From NCBI GenBank assembly GCA_964487415.1, contig CAZAPQ010000077.1, positions 1 through 34,126 of the forward strand: DNA of 34,126 nucleotides, given 5' to 3'. Position numbers and translations under genes: made by a program. This document shows positions 7,420 to 15,355 of this stretch, piece after piece (positions within the stretch are counted from its first letter, which is position 1; the number at the start of each line of letters is the position of its first letter). The DNA is from DRVV01 sp964487415 (GTDB taxonomy: Archaea; Thermoproteota; Bathyarchaeia; Bathyarchaeales; Bathycorpusculaceae). The notes beneath the pieces are model-generated. The model made no database searches. It saw only the letters and a list, made by a program, of their open reading frames with translations, and was not told where the DNA came from.

Positions 7420-7914
7420 TTGAGCGTAACACCAGACCCGAAATTTGGACTTGAAATGCTAACGCCGCAAAATGCAGCAAACATTAGAGGGTGTATACAA
7501 TGTGGAAAATGCTCATCAGTCTGCCCTCTGGTACGACACAGAGAACACTACTCACCAATAGAGGTTGTTAAAAGCGTCACTTTAGGATTAAAAGATATTG
7601 TCTTAAGCTCCGATGAAATTTGGCTATGCCTCACCTGCCAAGCATGCACAAAAATATGTCCAGCAGGAATCAAATTCCAAAACTTTATGGATGATCTCAG
7701 AGGGGCATTAAAAGGAAAAGGAGTTACTGATTATATTTTACGCTGTAAGCGTTGTGGAAAGGAGTTCACAACAACTCCAATTTTAAAGTTTGCAGAAAAA
7801 ATGATACCCAAAGAAGTGAAGGTATATGAGGATTATTTAATGCTTTGTCCCCAATGCAAAGCGTATGTACTATTAGACAAATCGGCACCGTGGTACGGAA
7901 GAGGAATAATATAG
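7420..7914 (+). CDS. second HdrC-like protein with a zinc-ribbon tail
   Basis: The N-terminal half is HdrC-like, with two cluster motifs: CIQCGKCSSVCP (C25, C28, C31, C35) and CLTCQACTKICP (C70, C73, C76, C80). The C-terminal half departs from the family: it carries CKRC (109-112) and CPQC (143-146) some 30 residues apart, which look like a rubredoxin- or zinc-ribbon-type metal site. Total length is 164 residues. The TTG start at 7420 is preceded by GAGGGA at 7405-7410. The gene follows the AOR-ferredoxin operon in the same direction after a 100-base gap with T tracts, so it may connect the AOR to an Hdr-type electron route. No HdrB partner lies next to it. Confidence 0.8.
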   Translation: MSVTPDPKFGLEMLTPQNAANIRGCIQCGKCSSVCPLVRHREHYSPIEVVKSVTLGLKDIVLSSDEIWLCLTCQACTKICPAGIKFQNFMDDLRGALKGKGVTDYILRCKRCGKEFTTTPILKFAEKMIPKEVKVYEDYLMLCPQCKAYVLLDKSAPWYGRGII

Positions 7915-7927
7915 CCGACAATAATTG

Positions 7928-8710
7928 TTATTTTCCTTTGAACGCAGGTTTCCTTTTTTCTATGAAAGCGTTTACGCCCTCTCGATAGTCTTCCGTCGAG
8001 GCCATTAATCCTGCAGCCTCAGCCTCGCAAGCCAACCCCGTTCGCAAGTCAACGGAATCGCTTAAATTAACTAAGTACTTGGACATTTTTATTGCTAGGG
8101 GAGGTTTGCTCATTATTTCTTTTGCCAGTTCCTCTACGGTTGCCTTTAACTGATCCGGTGGCACAACCTTATTTACTAGGCCTATGGTTTCAGCGGTTTT
8201 GGCATCAATCAACTTACCTGTGAATATTAGCTCTTTTGCAATTGCCTTGCCCACAAAGCGGGGCAGACGCTGCGTTCCACCGCCACCGGGAAGAAGGCCT
8301 ACATTCACTTCGGGTTGTCCCATTCTCGAATTTTCTGAGGCGATTAGAATATCGCATGCCATGGCAACCTCTAGCCCTCCGCCAAGGGCAAACCCGTTAA
8401 TGGCGGCAATAACGGGGTTTCCAACATCCTCTATAATTAAAGTAGCTTTGTGTAGAAGACTTGATAATTCCCATAGCTTAACTGCAGTGACATCTTTAAC
8501 TGACTTCAGGTCTAAGCCAGCACAAAAGGCCTTCTCGCCAGCACCCGTTAAGACTACAACTTTAACATTCTCGTCTTTATCCGCATCCTCTAACGCGCAA
8601 ATTAGCTCCTGAATTGTTTCCTGATTTAGAACGTTCAGCACTTGGGGTCTGTTTATAGTTATTGTAGCTATCCCATCCTTTTTCTCATAAAGAATATTTT
8701 TAAACTCCAT
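7928..8710 (-). CDS. enoyl-CoA hydratase (crotonase family)
   Basis: A 260-residue crotonase that hydrates 2-enoyl-CoA to 3-hydroxyacyl-CoA. The oxyanion-hole motif GEKAFCAGLDL and FALGGGLEVAMACD are present. Both catalytic glutamates of canonical hydratases are there, in GGGLEV and in GQPEVNVG, followed by LLPGGGGTQRLPR, the signature of true short-chain enoyl-CoA hydratases such as crotonase. It is the most conventional of three crotonase-family proteins in the window. The ATG at 8710 follows GGATGAGAT. It lies downstream of the thiolase and hydroxyacyl-CoA dehydrogenase genes on the same strand. The 137-base gap before it could hold its own promoter. Crotonyl-CoA hydration in the last steps of the pathway is a likely job. 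Confidence 0.9.
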   Translation of the reverse strand: MEFKNILYEKKDGIATITINRPQVLNVLNQETIQELICALEDADKDENVKVVVLTGAGEKAFCAGLDLKSVKDVTAVKLWELSSLLHKATLIIEDVGNPVIAAINGFALGGGLEVAMACDILIASENSRMGQPEVNVGLLPGGGGTQRLPRFVGKAIAKELIFTGKLIDAKTAETIGLVNKVVPPDQLKATVEELAKEIMSKPPLAIKMSKYLVNLSDSVDLRTGLACEAEAAGLMASTEDYREGVNAFIEKRKPAFKGK

Positions 8711-8847
8711 CGAAATCTCATCCTTTAGCTTATTCTAAGTTTAATCATGTAATTTCCTTATAATTTTTCTGCTAAATAGGCAAAAATCATAGTGACGTTG
8801 CATATCTATTGCATGGATTTATATGAAGCGCAGATCGGAAGTGTGGT

Positions 8848-10152
8848 TCAGTATCGCTCAAGCATCATGGCCATTCCTTGACCGCCGCCTATACACAGAG
8901 CTACTAGCCCATTTTTCAGGTTCCTTCTTCTCATTTCATGGATGATGGTCACCACCAGCCTGGCCCCTGTGCAGCCTATAGGATGCCCCAGAGATATGCC
9001 ACTTCCATGAAGATTTGTCTTTTCAATATCAAGGTTTAGTTCTCTTTGGCAAGCTATAAACTGGGCTGCAAAGGCCTCATTAAGCTCGATAACATCTATC
9101 TCTTCTAATGTTTTACCAGATTTTTCAAGAACCTTTTTCACAGCTGGAACGGGACCAAGGCCCATGAAGGCTGGGTCAACTCCACCTGAAGCATAACATG
9201 TAATCGCTGCCAATGGTCTAAGGCCTAATTCCTCAGCTTTTCTCTCACTCATGAGTACAACCGCGGCCGCGGCATCATTTATTCCTGATGCATTCCCAGC
9301 AGTCACTGTTCCATCCTTCTTAAATACTGGTGGCAGTTGCGCCATCTTCTCAAGGCTCGTATCCATAGGACGCTCATCCGTATCGAATACTATCGGTTCT
9401 CCTTTCTTCTGTGGAACTTTAACGGGCACTATCTCCTCCTTAAATATTCCATCAACTATCGCCTTCCTTGCTCGCTTATGACTTAGAAAGCCTATTTCAT
9501 CTTGTTCCCTTCTTGAAATGTTGTATTTTTGGGCTATGTTTTCAGCGGTCATTCCCATATGATATCCGTAAAAAATTTCCCAAAGCCCGTCGTACACCAT
9601 CAGGTCTATTAGTTCGCCTCTCGCGTCGATGTTCATGCGGTAACCCCAGCGTGCTTTAGGCAGCGCATATGGCACCTGACTCATATTCTCCATTCCACCG
9701 GCAACCACCACCTCAGACTCGCCTGCTTGGATTGCTTGAGCCCCTAGAGCTATAGCTTTTAGTCCCGAAGCACAGATTTTGTTGACTGTAAATGCTGGTG
9801 TTTCTTTAGGAACACCAGCGTATATTGATGCTTGACGGGCTGGGTTTTGCCCCTGACCGCCTTGCAAAACATTTCCCATAATTACCTCGTCAACTTGCAC
9901 CTCTTGCAGGGAATCATCGTAATCGTAGTATTTTTTCTCCAATTCGGTAATTTCCAATCCTTTAAGGCCTAAAGGCGCATAACTCAGCAGTTTTTTGCTT
10001 GAAAAAGGTCTTAAACCAGCCCTTTTCAAAGATTCTTTGATCACTATACTGCCTAAGGTGGATGCGGGGATATCCTTTAACGAGCCTCCAAAATTTCCTA
10101 TTGCGGTCCTAACCCCGCTAACAATTACAACTTTTCCCCCCAATTTCTCCAA
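8848..10152 (-). CDS. acetyl-CoA C-acyltransferase (thiolase)
   Basis: This thiolase cleaves 3-ketoacyl-CoA with CoA to release acetyl-CoA, or runs in reverse. The nucleophilic Cys is C127 in NKICASG. The NEAFAAQ and GHPIGCTGAR motifs and the C-terminal CIGGGQG with the second catalytic Cys are all intact. At 434 residues it is about 40 longer than usual. The excess is an insert at residues ~48-85, between the first helix and V-D-E-V-I-M-G-N-V, containing E-L-E-K-K-Y-Y-D-Y-D-D. The TTG start at 10152 is preceded by GGTGA about 10 bases upstream. It follows the hydroxyacyl-CoA dehydrogenase by 32 bases and so is in the same operon. Cleavage of 3-ketopimelyl-CoA or acetoacetyl-CoA would fit the neighbourhood. 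Confidence 0.92.
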   Translation of the reverse strand: MEKLGGKVVIVSGVRTAIGNFGGSLKDIPASTLGSIVIKESLKRAGLRPFSSKKLLSYAPLGLKGLEITELEKKYYDYDDSLQEVQVDEVIMGNVLQGGQGQNPARQASIYAGVPKETPAFTVNKICASGLKAIALGAQAIQAGESEVVVAGGMENMSQVPYALPKARWGYRMNIDARGELIDLMVYDGLWEIFYGYHMGMTAENIAQKYNISRREQDEIGFLSHKRARKAIVDGIFKEEIVPVKVPQKKGEPIVFDTDERPMDTSLEKMAQLPPVFKKDGTVTAGNASGINDAAAAVVLMSERKAEELGLRPLAAITCYASGGVDPAFMGLGPVPAVKKVLEKSGKTLEEIDVIELNEAFAAQFIACQRELNLDIEKTNLHGSGISLGHPIGCTGARLVVTIIHEMRRRNLKNGLVALCIGGGQGMAMMLERY

Positions 10153-10184
10153 AGTTTCTCACCGTGTTTAGGTTTATCTATGAA

Positions 10185-11345
10185 TTATTTTTTCGCCATC
10201 TCTATTAGAAGCGGGTCGGGTTCATACCAAGGCTTTCCATATCTCTCTTTCAGCTGCTTTAGTACATTAACGATTTTATCTGCTCCATACTCGTCTATGT
10301 AATCAAATATTCCTTTTGGATATCCCAACCCCAGCTTCACTATCTTATCTAGATCATTACGTGTCGCCACGCCCGCACGGACAAAGTAGGCACCATGGTT
10401 CAATGTCGATGCTATTAATCGAATCGGGTCAACTTTTTCAGCAAGTTCCCTCGGAATTTCCACTTTTTTAAATACACCCGGACCCGGGTATTTGTAGAAG
10501 CCTTCGCCACTCTTAACTCCAAGTTTTCCCTGCTTTACGTATTCTACAATTAATGGGCACATATCAACATGAGGCCCTTCTATCCATTTAGCATCGATTT
10601 TTCTACGCACGCCAAATTCGGTATGGTAGGATATGTCAATTCCAGATAAATCAATGGTTTCAAGTGGACCCATTGGATGACCCAATTTATATCTTGCACA
10701 TGCATCTATTTCCGCGGGAGTTGCTTCTCCCTCATAAACCATCCAAGCAGATTCTCTGAGCAAATGTTCAAAAAGGGCCGAGGACACGAAGCCCCATGGA
10801 TCCCTTTTCAGGATAACAGGCTCCTTACCAAGCTTCCTTGCCAATTGTTCAGTGGCAGTAATCGTTTCCTTGCTTGTTTGCTCGCCGGGAATTATTTCCA
10901 TTAACGGCTGCAACACCGGAGGGTTGAAAAAGTGGGCGCCAATAACCTGGCCTGGCCTGTTTGTGGCTTCGCCAATTATCGTTATTGGGATTGTACTCGT
11001 ATTAGACCCGAGAATAGTGTGACTAGGAGCATATTCGTCTAAATCCCTAAAAATTCTTTTTTTGAGGTCAACGTCCTCGAAAACAGATTCAAATACGAAG
11101 TCTGCGTTCCTAACGCTTTCTTTCAAATCTACCGTTGTTTTAATTCTACTTAAAGTTTCATCTCGCTGTTTCTCGGTGATCTTTTTCCTTTCAACTAATT
11201 TATCAAGACTCCATCTTATCTTTGAAATAGCTGCATCTAAAATTTCTTTCTTAATATCGTTTAGATAAACTTCGTATCCAGCCATGCTACATATTTGTGC
11301 AATGCCATGCCCCATAGTGCCTGATCCTATAACTGCTATCTTCAT
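10185..11345 (-). CDS. 3-hydroxyacyl-CoA dehydrogenase with extended C-terminus
   Basis: An NAD-dependent 3-hydroxyacyl-CoA dehydrogenase of 386 residues. It has a Rossmann fold (IAVIGSGTMGHGIAQ), the SNTSTIPI serine, the catalytic His in GAHFFNP and the Glu in PLMEII. Two C-terminal dehydrogenase domains in tandem make it longer than the ~280-residue single-domain enzymes. Where the family has G-F-x-x-N-R, this protein reads GFVSSALF, so the conserved active-site Asn is replaced by Ser. I choose the ATG at 11345; an upstream in-frame ATG at 11366 would add only MLWKRCW. A minus-strand TATA-like box at about 11387-11396 would start transcription near 11365, leaving a short leader with GGAAGAG before 11345. 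Together with the divergent HBD gene, two such enzymes are available, possibly for 3-hydroxypimelyl-CoA and 3-hydroxybutyryl-CoA. Confidence 0.88.
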   Translation of the reverse strand: MKIAVIGSGTMGHGIAQICSMAGYEVYLNDIKKEILDAAISKIRWSLDKLVERKKITEKQRDETLSRIKTTVDLKESVRNADFVFESVFEDVDLKKRIFRDLDEYAPSHTILGSNTSTIPITIIGEATNRPGQVIGAHFFNPPVLQPLMEIIPGEQTSKETITATEQLARKLGKEPVILKRDPWGFVSSALFEHLLRESAWMVYEGEATPAEIDACARYKLGHPMGPLETIDLSGIDISYHTEFGVRRKIDAKWIEGPHVDMCPLIVEYVKQGKLGVKSGEGFYKYPGPGVFKKVEIPRELAEKVDPIRLIASTLNHGAYFVRAGVATRNDLDKIVKLGLGYPKGIFDYIDEYGADKIVNVLKQLKERYGKPWYEPDPLLIEMAKK

Positions 11346-11574
11346 CCAGCATCTCTTCCATAACATACAATGTACTAAGAGAACATGAATATAAATAAAA
11401 TTTAATATATAATTTTCGATAAACTGAAACTGTCAGTATCACCAAGCACCAAAGTTTGACAGCAACTCACCAATGATCCATTAAAGAAAAAAATAAAAGG
11501 GAGCACACCCTTATGTACATTAACGCTGTTTACTGAAATGATGAAACTGCGAAACATCTGGGGAATGCGGTTAC
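11346..11574. promoter_or_regulatory. divergent promoter region of the two hydroxyacyl-CoA dehydrogenase genes
   Basis: About 230 bases separate the two divergent starts. For the minus-strand operon, TATA-like sequences lie at 11387-11396 and 11403-11412. For the plus-strand gene, an A-rich block with ATAAAAGGG near 11491-11501 could act as promoter. It is followed by a small inverted repeat, AAGGG-agcaca-CCCTT, at 11497-11512. Assignments are by eye. Confidence 0.35.
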
Positions 11575-12429
11575 ATGGTTAAGGTCGCGATTGTTGGTTT
11601 TGGCACCATGGGATCAGGTATTGCTCAAGTCTTTGCGCAATACGGATTTAATGTTACTGCATATGAACCGAGCCAAAGCATTCTAGAGCGTGGCCTTGAT
11701 TTGATCCAAAATGGGCAATTTGGACTCAAAAAACTTGTATCAAAGGATAAAATAACCGAGGAACAAGCCAAGGAAATATTATCAAGGATTAAAACGACAA
11801 CAGATCTTAGAGAAGCTGTTAAGGATGCCGACATCATTATGGAAGCCGTAACGGAAGACCTCAATGTTAAAAAGAAAATATTTAGCGAGATAGATTCCCT
11901 CTCCCCCGAAAATGCATTTATATTCAGCAATACCTCGTCATTGAGCATAACTACTTTGGCAGCTGCGACTAAAAGGCCAGAGAGGGTGGCCGGCATGCAT
12001 TTCTTTAATCCAGCACAGGTGATGAAGCTTGTGGAAATAGTTCGTGGCTTGCGCACTTCAGATGAAACCATTGAAAAGGCGAAGGAGATTGCAATAAAGC
12101 TTGAAAAAGTGCCGATAGTATGCAAAGATGCACCAGGTTTTGTGGCTAACAGAATTGGCATATTGGCAATATTGGAAGGTATACGCCTATATGAGCAGGG
12201 AATAGCATCGGCAGAGGATATAGATAAAGCTATGAAGTTTGGATTTAACTGGCCCATGGGTCCTCTTGAACTAGCGGATTTGATAGGGCTTGATGTCCTT
12301 TTAAGCATCGCTGAGAGCATATACAGGGACCTTGGAAGCCCAAGCTTCATACCTCCATTAATACTTAAACAGCTGGTTGAGGCAGGCTTTTTAGGGAGAA
12401 AGACGCAGAAAGGGTTTTACACATATTGA
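11575..12429 (+). CDS. 3-hydroxybutyryl-CoA dehydrogenase
   Basis: A 284-residue NAD(P)-dependent 3-hydroxyacyl-CoA dehydrogenase of the short Hbd type, which interconverts 3-hydroxybutyryl-CoA and acetoacetyl-CoA. The Rossmann motif VAIVGFGTMGSGIAQ, the SNTSSLSI serine, the catalytic His in GMHFFNP with the following Glu in KLVEIV, and the Asn in GFVANRIG are all intact, unlike its divergent paralogue. Length equals that of clostridial Hbd. It is transcribed alone on the plus strand, divergently from the longer paralogue. In a benzoyl-CoA lower pathway it would act near the end, between crotonase and thiolase. Confidence 0.92.
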   Translation: MVKVAIVGFGTMGSGIAQVFAQYGFNVTAYEPSQSILERGLDLIQNGQFGLKKLVSKDKITEEQAKEILSRIKTTTDLREAVKDADIIMEAVTEDLNVKKKIFSEIDSLSPENAFIFSNTSSLSITTLAAATKRPERVAGMHFFNPAQVMKLVEIVRGLRTSDETIEKAKEIAIKLEKVPIVCKDAPGFVANRIGILAILEGIRLYEQGIASAEDIDKAMKFGFNWPMGPLELADLIGLDVLLSIAESIYRDLGSPSFIPPLILKQLVEAGFLGRKTQKGFYTY

Positions 12430-12507
12430 ATGAAGTTAAGCTAATTTCAGTCATTTTATTTACACCTCTAAGAATTCAATCCGCTGATTGACATGATGAT
12501 AGGATTT

Positions 12508-12519
12508 CTCCTGCAGGAG
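12508..12519. repeat. 12-base perfect palindrome CTCCTGCAGGAG
   Basis: A perfect palindrome lies in the 169-base gap between the Hbd and radical SAM genes, about 80 bases upstream of the latter's start. It could be an operator half-site pair or chance. The gap holds no recognisable gene. Confidence 0.25.
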
Positions 12520-12598
12520 CTTAAGGAAATAGTGATGCCATAATTCTGGTAAAGTTCCTTAATGTGGTAAACTTTTTCTCTATGGACGAGGCTATTAC

Positions 12599-13720
12599 AT
12601 GGCGGCTATGCAGCTTGATTTCTATGTTGATAAAATGAAAGATCTACATTTCGAAATTGGTCCAATTAGACCGCCGAATGAGGGGGGAGCAAATTCTTTA
12701 CTTTTAAGGATTACAAGAAATTGCCCATGGAGTCGCTGTGCTTTTTGTTATGGCACACCATATGGAAGACAGCCATTTCAGATTAGACGGGTTGATGAGA
12801 TAAAACGGGAAATCGATACAATCAAGCTAATTGTCAACGTGATCGACGATATTAATAGGGCGCTTGGAGGCATAGATTGGGTACAAAGTTTTATAGAGGC
12901 TCACTTTCCCTTCGGAGAGAACGGACACGCGTTGCAGAATTTCCAGTGCATAATCAACGTGTTAGAATGGATTAGATCAGGCGCTAGAACAGTGTTCTTG
13001 CAGGATGCAGATAGTTTGCTAATGAAAACGCCTCAATTGTTGGAGATATTGGCTTATCTTAAGGCTAACTTTCCATCGATAGAAAGGATCACTTCATATG
13101 CAAGGGCGAAAACTTTGGCCATCAAAACTGAAGAAGAGCTAGCTCAGCTGCGCAAAGTTGGACTCTCACGTTTGCATATAGGTCTGGAGACAGGCGATGA
13201 TGAAATACTCAAACTTATTAATAAGGGGATAACGTCCAGTGAACATATTGAAGCGGCTAAAAAGGCGCTGAGGGCAGGATTTGAAATATCTGAGTATGTA
13301 ATGCCCGGAATTGGCGGAAGATCAAGATGGATGCGGCATGCATTAAATACGGCAAATGCTTTAAACGAGATAAATCCAACATTCGTTAGGTTTAGACGTT
13401 TTGTACCAAGACCTGGCACACCATTATTTAACGATTGGAAAGAGGGGCGATTCCAACTGTTAAAGCCTCATGAACTGCTATTAGAGATTAAGACTCTAAT
13501 TGAACACTTACAGGTAAACAGCAGAATATGCTTTGATCATTTTATTAACCCGGCATATAGAATTGGGAGGAAAATTGTGCATTTATTCAGCCAAGATTAC
13601 AGCGGATACAAATTTCCAGAAGAAAAAGAAAAGGTATTGGAGCTCATTGATTATGGATTAAATATAGATGAAATTTTATGGATAACAACGGAAGAGTTAA
13701 CTAAACTTCCCTACATTTAG
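12599..13720 (+). CDS. radical SAM protein of unknown function
   Basis: A 373-residue radical SAM enzyme. The cluster motif is NCPWSRCAFC (C42, C47, C50), that is C-x4-C-x2-C rather than the common C-x3-C-x2-C; this longer spacing occurs in some COG1032-like radical SAM families. Motifs further along are consistent with the fold: HIGLETGDDEILKLINKG resembles the SAM-ribose region and VMPGIGG the later strand. No B12-binding, SPASM or other extra domain is evident. It is a single gene between the Hbd gene and a convergent oxidoreductase, so context gives no function. The ATG at 12599 is weakly preceded by GAGG, with another ATG three codons in. Confidence 0.8.
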   Translation: MAAMQLDFYVDKMKDLHFEIGPIRPPNEGGANSLLLRITRNCPWSRCAFCYGTPYGRQPFQIRRVDEIKREIDTIKLIVNVIDDINRALGGIDWVQSFIEAHFPFGENGHALQNFQCIINVLEWIRSGARTVFLQDADSLLMKTPQLLEILAYLKANFPSIERITSYARAKTLAIKTEEELAQLRKVGLSRLHIGLETGDDEILKLINKGITSSEHIEAAKKALRAGFEISEYVMPGIGGRSRWMRHALNTANALNEINPTFVRFRRFVPRPGTPLFNDWKEGRFQLLKPHELLLEIKTLIEHLQVNSRICFDHFINPAYRIGRKIVHLFSQDYSGYKFPEEKEKVLELIDYGLNIDEILWITTEELTKLPYI

Positions 13721-13835
13721 TCGGCATGCTCACAGGTATTATTCTAATCATAATCTAATGGAAACTTGTTCTCAGAAGACCTAAAAATAAATTGGATGGA
13801 GGTTACTGTATTTTAGGCTCTAGGCTCTAAACCTT

Positions 13836-14912
13836 TTATCTTTCTTTAAAGTAGGGGATGACTTTTTCCGCGAAAAGTTGGCATGTCTCTTTTAGGTTTG
13901 CTGGGGAGACTTGAAAGTTGATGACGAAGTGGCGGCATCCTGCCTTGACATGCTTGTCCAGTTTGTCTATGACGTCATCAGGTGCGCCATATATGAATGG
14001 GGCTTTCTCCACCACCTCGTCTGGTAGCTCCTTGGCTTTTGCCAACCAGGCCTCAGCGTCCCTTGGGAAAACTAGTTTGAACGTCATCTCAAAGTCCTCG
14101 GTGGGCGGAGTGTAACCTATCCTCTCTAGAATTCTTGGCCTAGTTAGCAGAAGCATTTTTGCAGGCAACATTATGGATTTTTTAGCAGTTTCAGCGTCCC
14201 TTGCAACAACAGCATACACGAAATGGGCAGGCTCTATTTCATATGGGTTCCGCCCGTGCTTCTTGGCAGTTTCCCGGATTTTTTCAAGATTTTCCCTATA
14301 CTCCTCAGGCTGCAGGTTCGCTGGTAACCATCCATCACCATAGAGGGCAACCATTTCCATGGTTTTAGGCGAGCTTGCGGCAATGAACAGTGGAACAGTG
14401 GACTTATAACGGGTTTCAGATATGGGAACAGCAGGTTTGGGCTGTATGAAAGCCTTCTGCAGCTTGTAATATTTCCCATCAAAGTCAACAAAGTCCTCAG
14501 TGAAAAGCCTTCGTATGATTTGAACAGCCTCCAGGGTTCGCGCTAAAGGCTTATCATATGCTATGCCGAAGGGTACAAGGTTCATTGCCTCACCTACGCC
14601 TATCCCTAGGATGGCCCGACCATTAGACAGAACGTCGCATGTCGCTGCCATCTGAGCCAAAGCTGCGGGATGATGCCTGTAGGTGTCGCTTACTCCAGTA
14701 GCCAGCTTGATCTTCTTTGTGTAAACTGCCAGGGCGCAAAGAGTGCCCCAAGCATGTAGAGCGTCCCAACGTCTAACACCTGTAGCCACCAGATGATCTG
14801 GCATCCAATAAGAATCAAAACCTGCTTTTTCTGCAAATATGGCGACGTCACGAATAATTTCCCATGGATAGTTTGGACACTCTATGCCAAATTTTATTTT
14901 TTCGCGGGACAT
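13836..14912 (-). CDS. LLM-class (probably F420-dependent) oxidoreductase
   Basis: A luciferase-like TIM-barrel protein of the family that includes methylenetetrahydromethanopterin reductase (Mer) and F420-dependent dehydrogenases. Typical features are the N-terminal KIKFGIECPNYPWEII, AEKAGFDSYWMPDH, the KLATGVSDTYRHHPA strand, LGIGVGEAMNLVPFG, and G-D-G-W-L-P later. Most archaeal members use coenzyme F420, but the cofactor is inferred. I start at the ATG at 14912 (358 residues) because GGGTGA lies about nine bases upstream; a GTG at 14924 overlaps that sequence. It could be the Mer step of the methyl branch or an unrelated F420 enzyme; alignment to Mer would decide. It follows the DUF35 gene closely on the same strand and may be in the same transcript. 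Confidence 0.85.
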   Translation of the reverse strand: MSREKIKFGIECPNYPWEIIRDVAIFAEKAGFDSYWMPDHLVATGVRRWDALHAWGTLCALAVYTKKIKLATGVSDTYRHHPAALAQMAATCDVLSNGRAILGIGVGEAMNLVPFGIAYDKPLARTLEAVQIIRRLFTEDFVDFDGKYYKLQKAFIQPKPAVPISETRYKSTVPLFIAASSPKTMEMVALYGDGWLPANLQPEEYRENLEKIRETAKKHGRNPYEIEPAHFVYAVVARDAETAKKSIMLPAKMLLLTRPRILERIGYTPPTEDFEMTFKLVFPRDAEAWLAKAKELPDEVVEKAPFIYGAPDDVIDKLDKHVKAGCRHFVINFQVSPANLKETCQLFAEKVIPYFKER

Positions 14913-14936
14913 TATTTTATTCACCCTAGATTATGG

Positions 14937-15350
14937 CTAAGGCTTTTTTAATTCATATGAGATTCTACCGTTAGGCAGATGCACGGGCACAAGCTTTAGG
15001 TCCATGCCTACTTGGATCTCGTCATCTTTAATCTCTTTGCTTAAACGCGCGTATACGGTAACACCTTCCTCTAGCTGAGCCACTGCGATTGTGTAGGGGA
15101 TATCGTCTTCAAAGCCTGATGGGGCAAAGTAAAGGGTAGTATAAGTTATTAGTTTGCATTTCCCGCTAAGCTCCTCCCAAACCATGTCGCTTGAGAGATC
15201 ATGGGGGCAGTCAGCTCTTGGTGGGAAATAGAGTTTTCCGCACCTTTTGCATCGGGTTGCCATTATTTTATTGTTTTCTAAGTGTTTGATGAAATCGGAG
15301 ACCTTCGTTTCAGAAATATAGCTTATTTTTCCAAACATGCTAAAACTCAT
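14937..15350 (-). CDS. DUF35 OB-fold zinc protein, thiolase partner
   Basis: A 137-residue DUF35-type acyl-CoA-binding protein with a rubredoxin-like zinc knuckle and an OB-fold. The knuckle reads CKRCGKLYFPPRADCPHD: three Cys are present and the usual fourth is replaced, perhaps by His. Such proteins form complexes with thiolases, bridging CoA intermediates, as in archaeal acetoacetyl-CoA thiolase complexes and in the BbsAB benzoylsuccinyl-CoA thiolase. The upstream thiolase gene abuts it: a GTG at 15359 would overlap the thiolase stop by four bases. AAGGTGA just upstream of the ATG at 15350 makes that the likelier start. The pair should act as one enzyme in the cytoplasm. Confidence 0.87.
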   Translation of the reverse strand: MSFSMFGKISYISETKVSDFIKHLENNKIMATRCKRCGKLYFPPRADCPHDLSSDMVWEELSGKCKLITYTTLYFAPSGFEDDIPYTIAVAQLEEGVTVYARLSKEIKDDEIQVGMDLKLVPVHLPNGRISYELKKP

Positions 15351-15355
15351 GCTTT

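Noticed and set aside
12493..12543. 16-residue frame MMIGFLLQELKEIVMP upstream of the radical SAM gene
   Set aside because: Too short, no ribosome site and no recognisable homology; probably chance.
13802..13832. Short tandem repeat TAGGCTC in the gap after the radical SAM gene
   Set aside because: Only about two copies of an 8-base unit between convergent genes; no sign of function.
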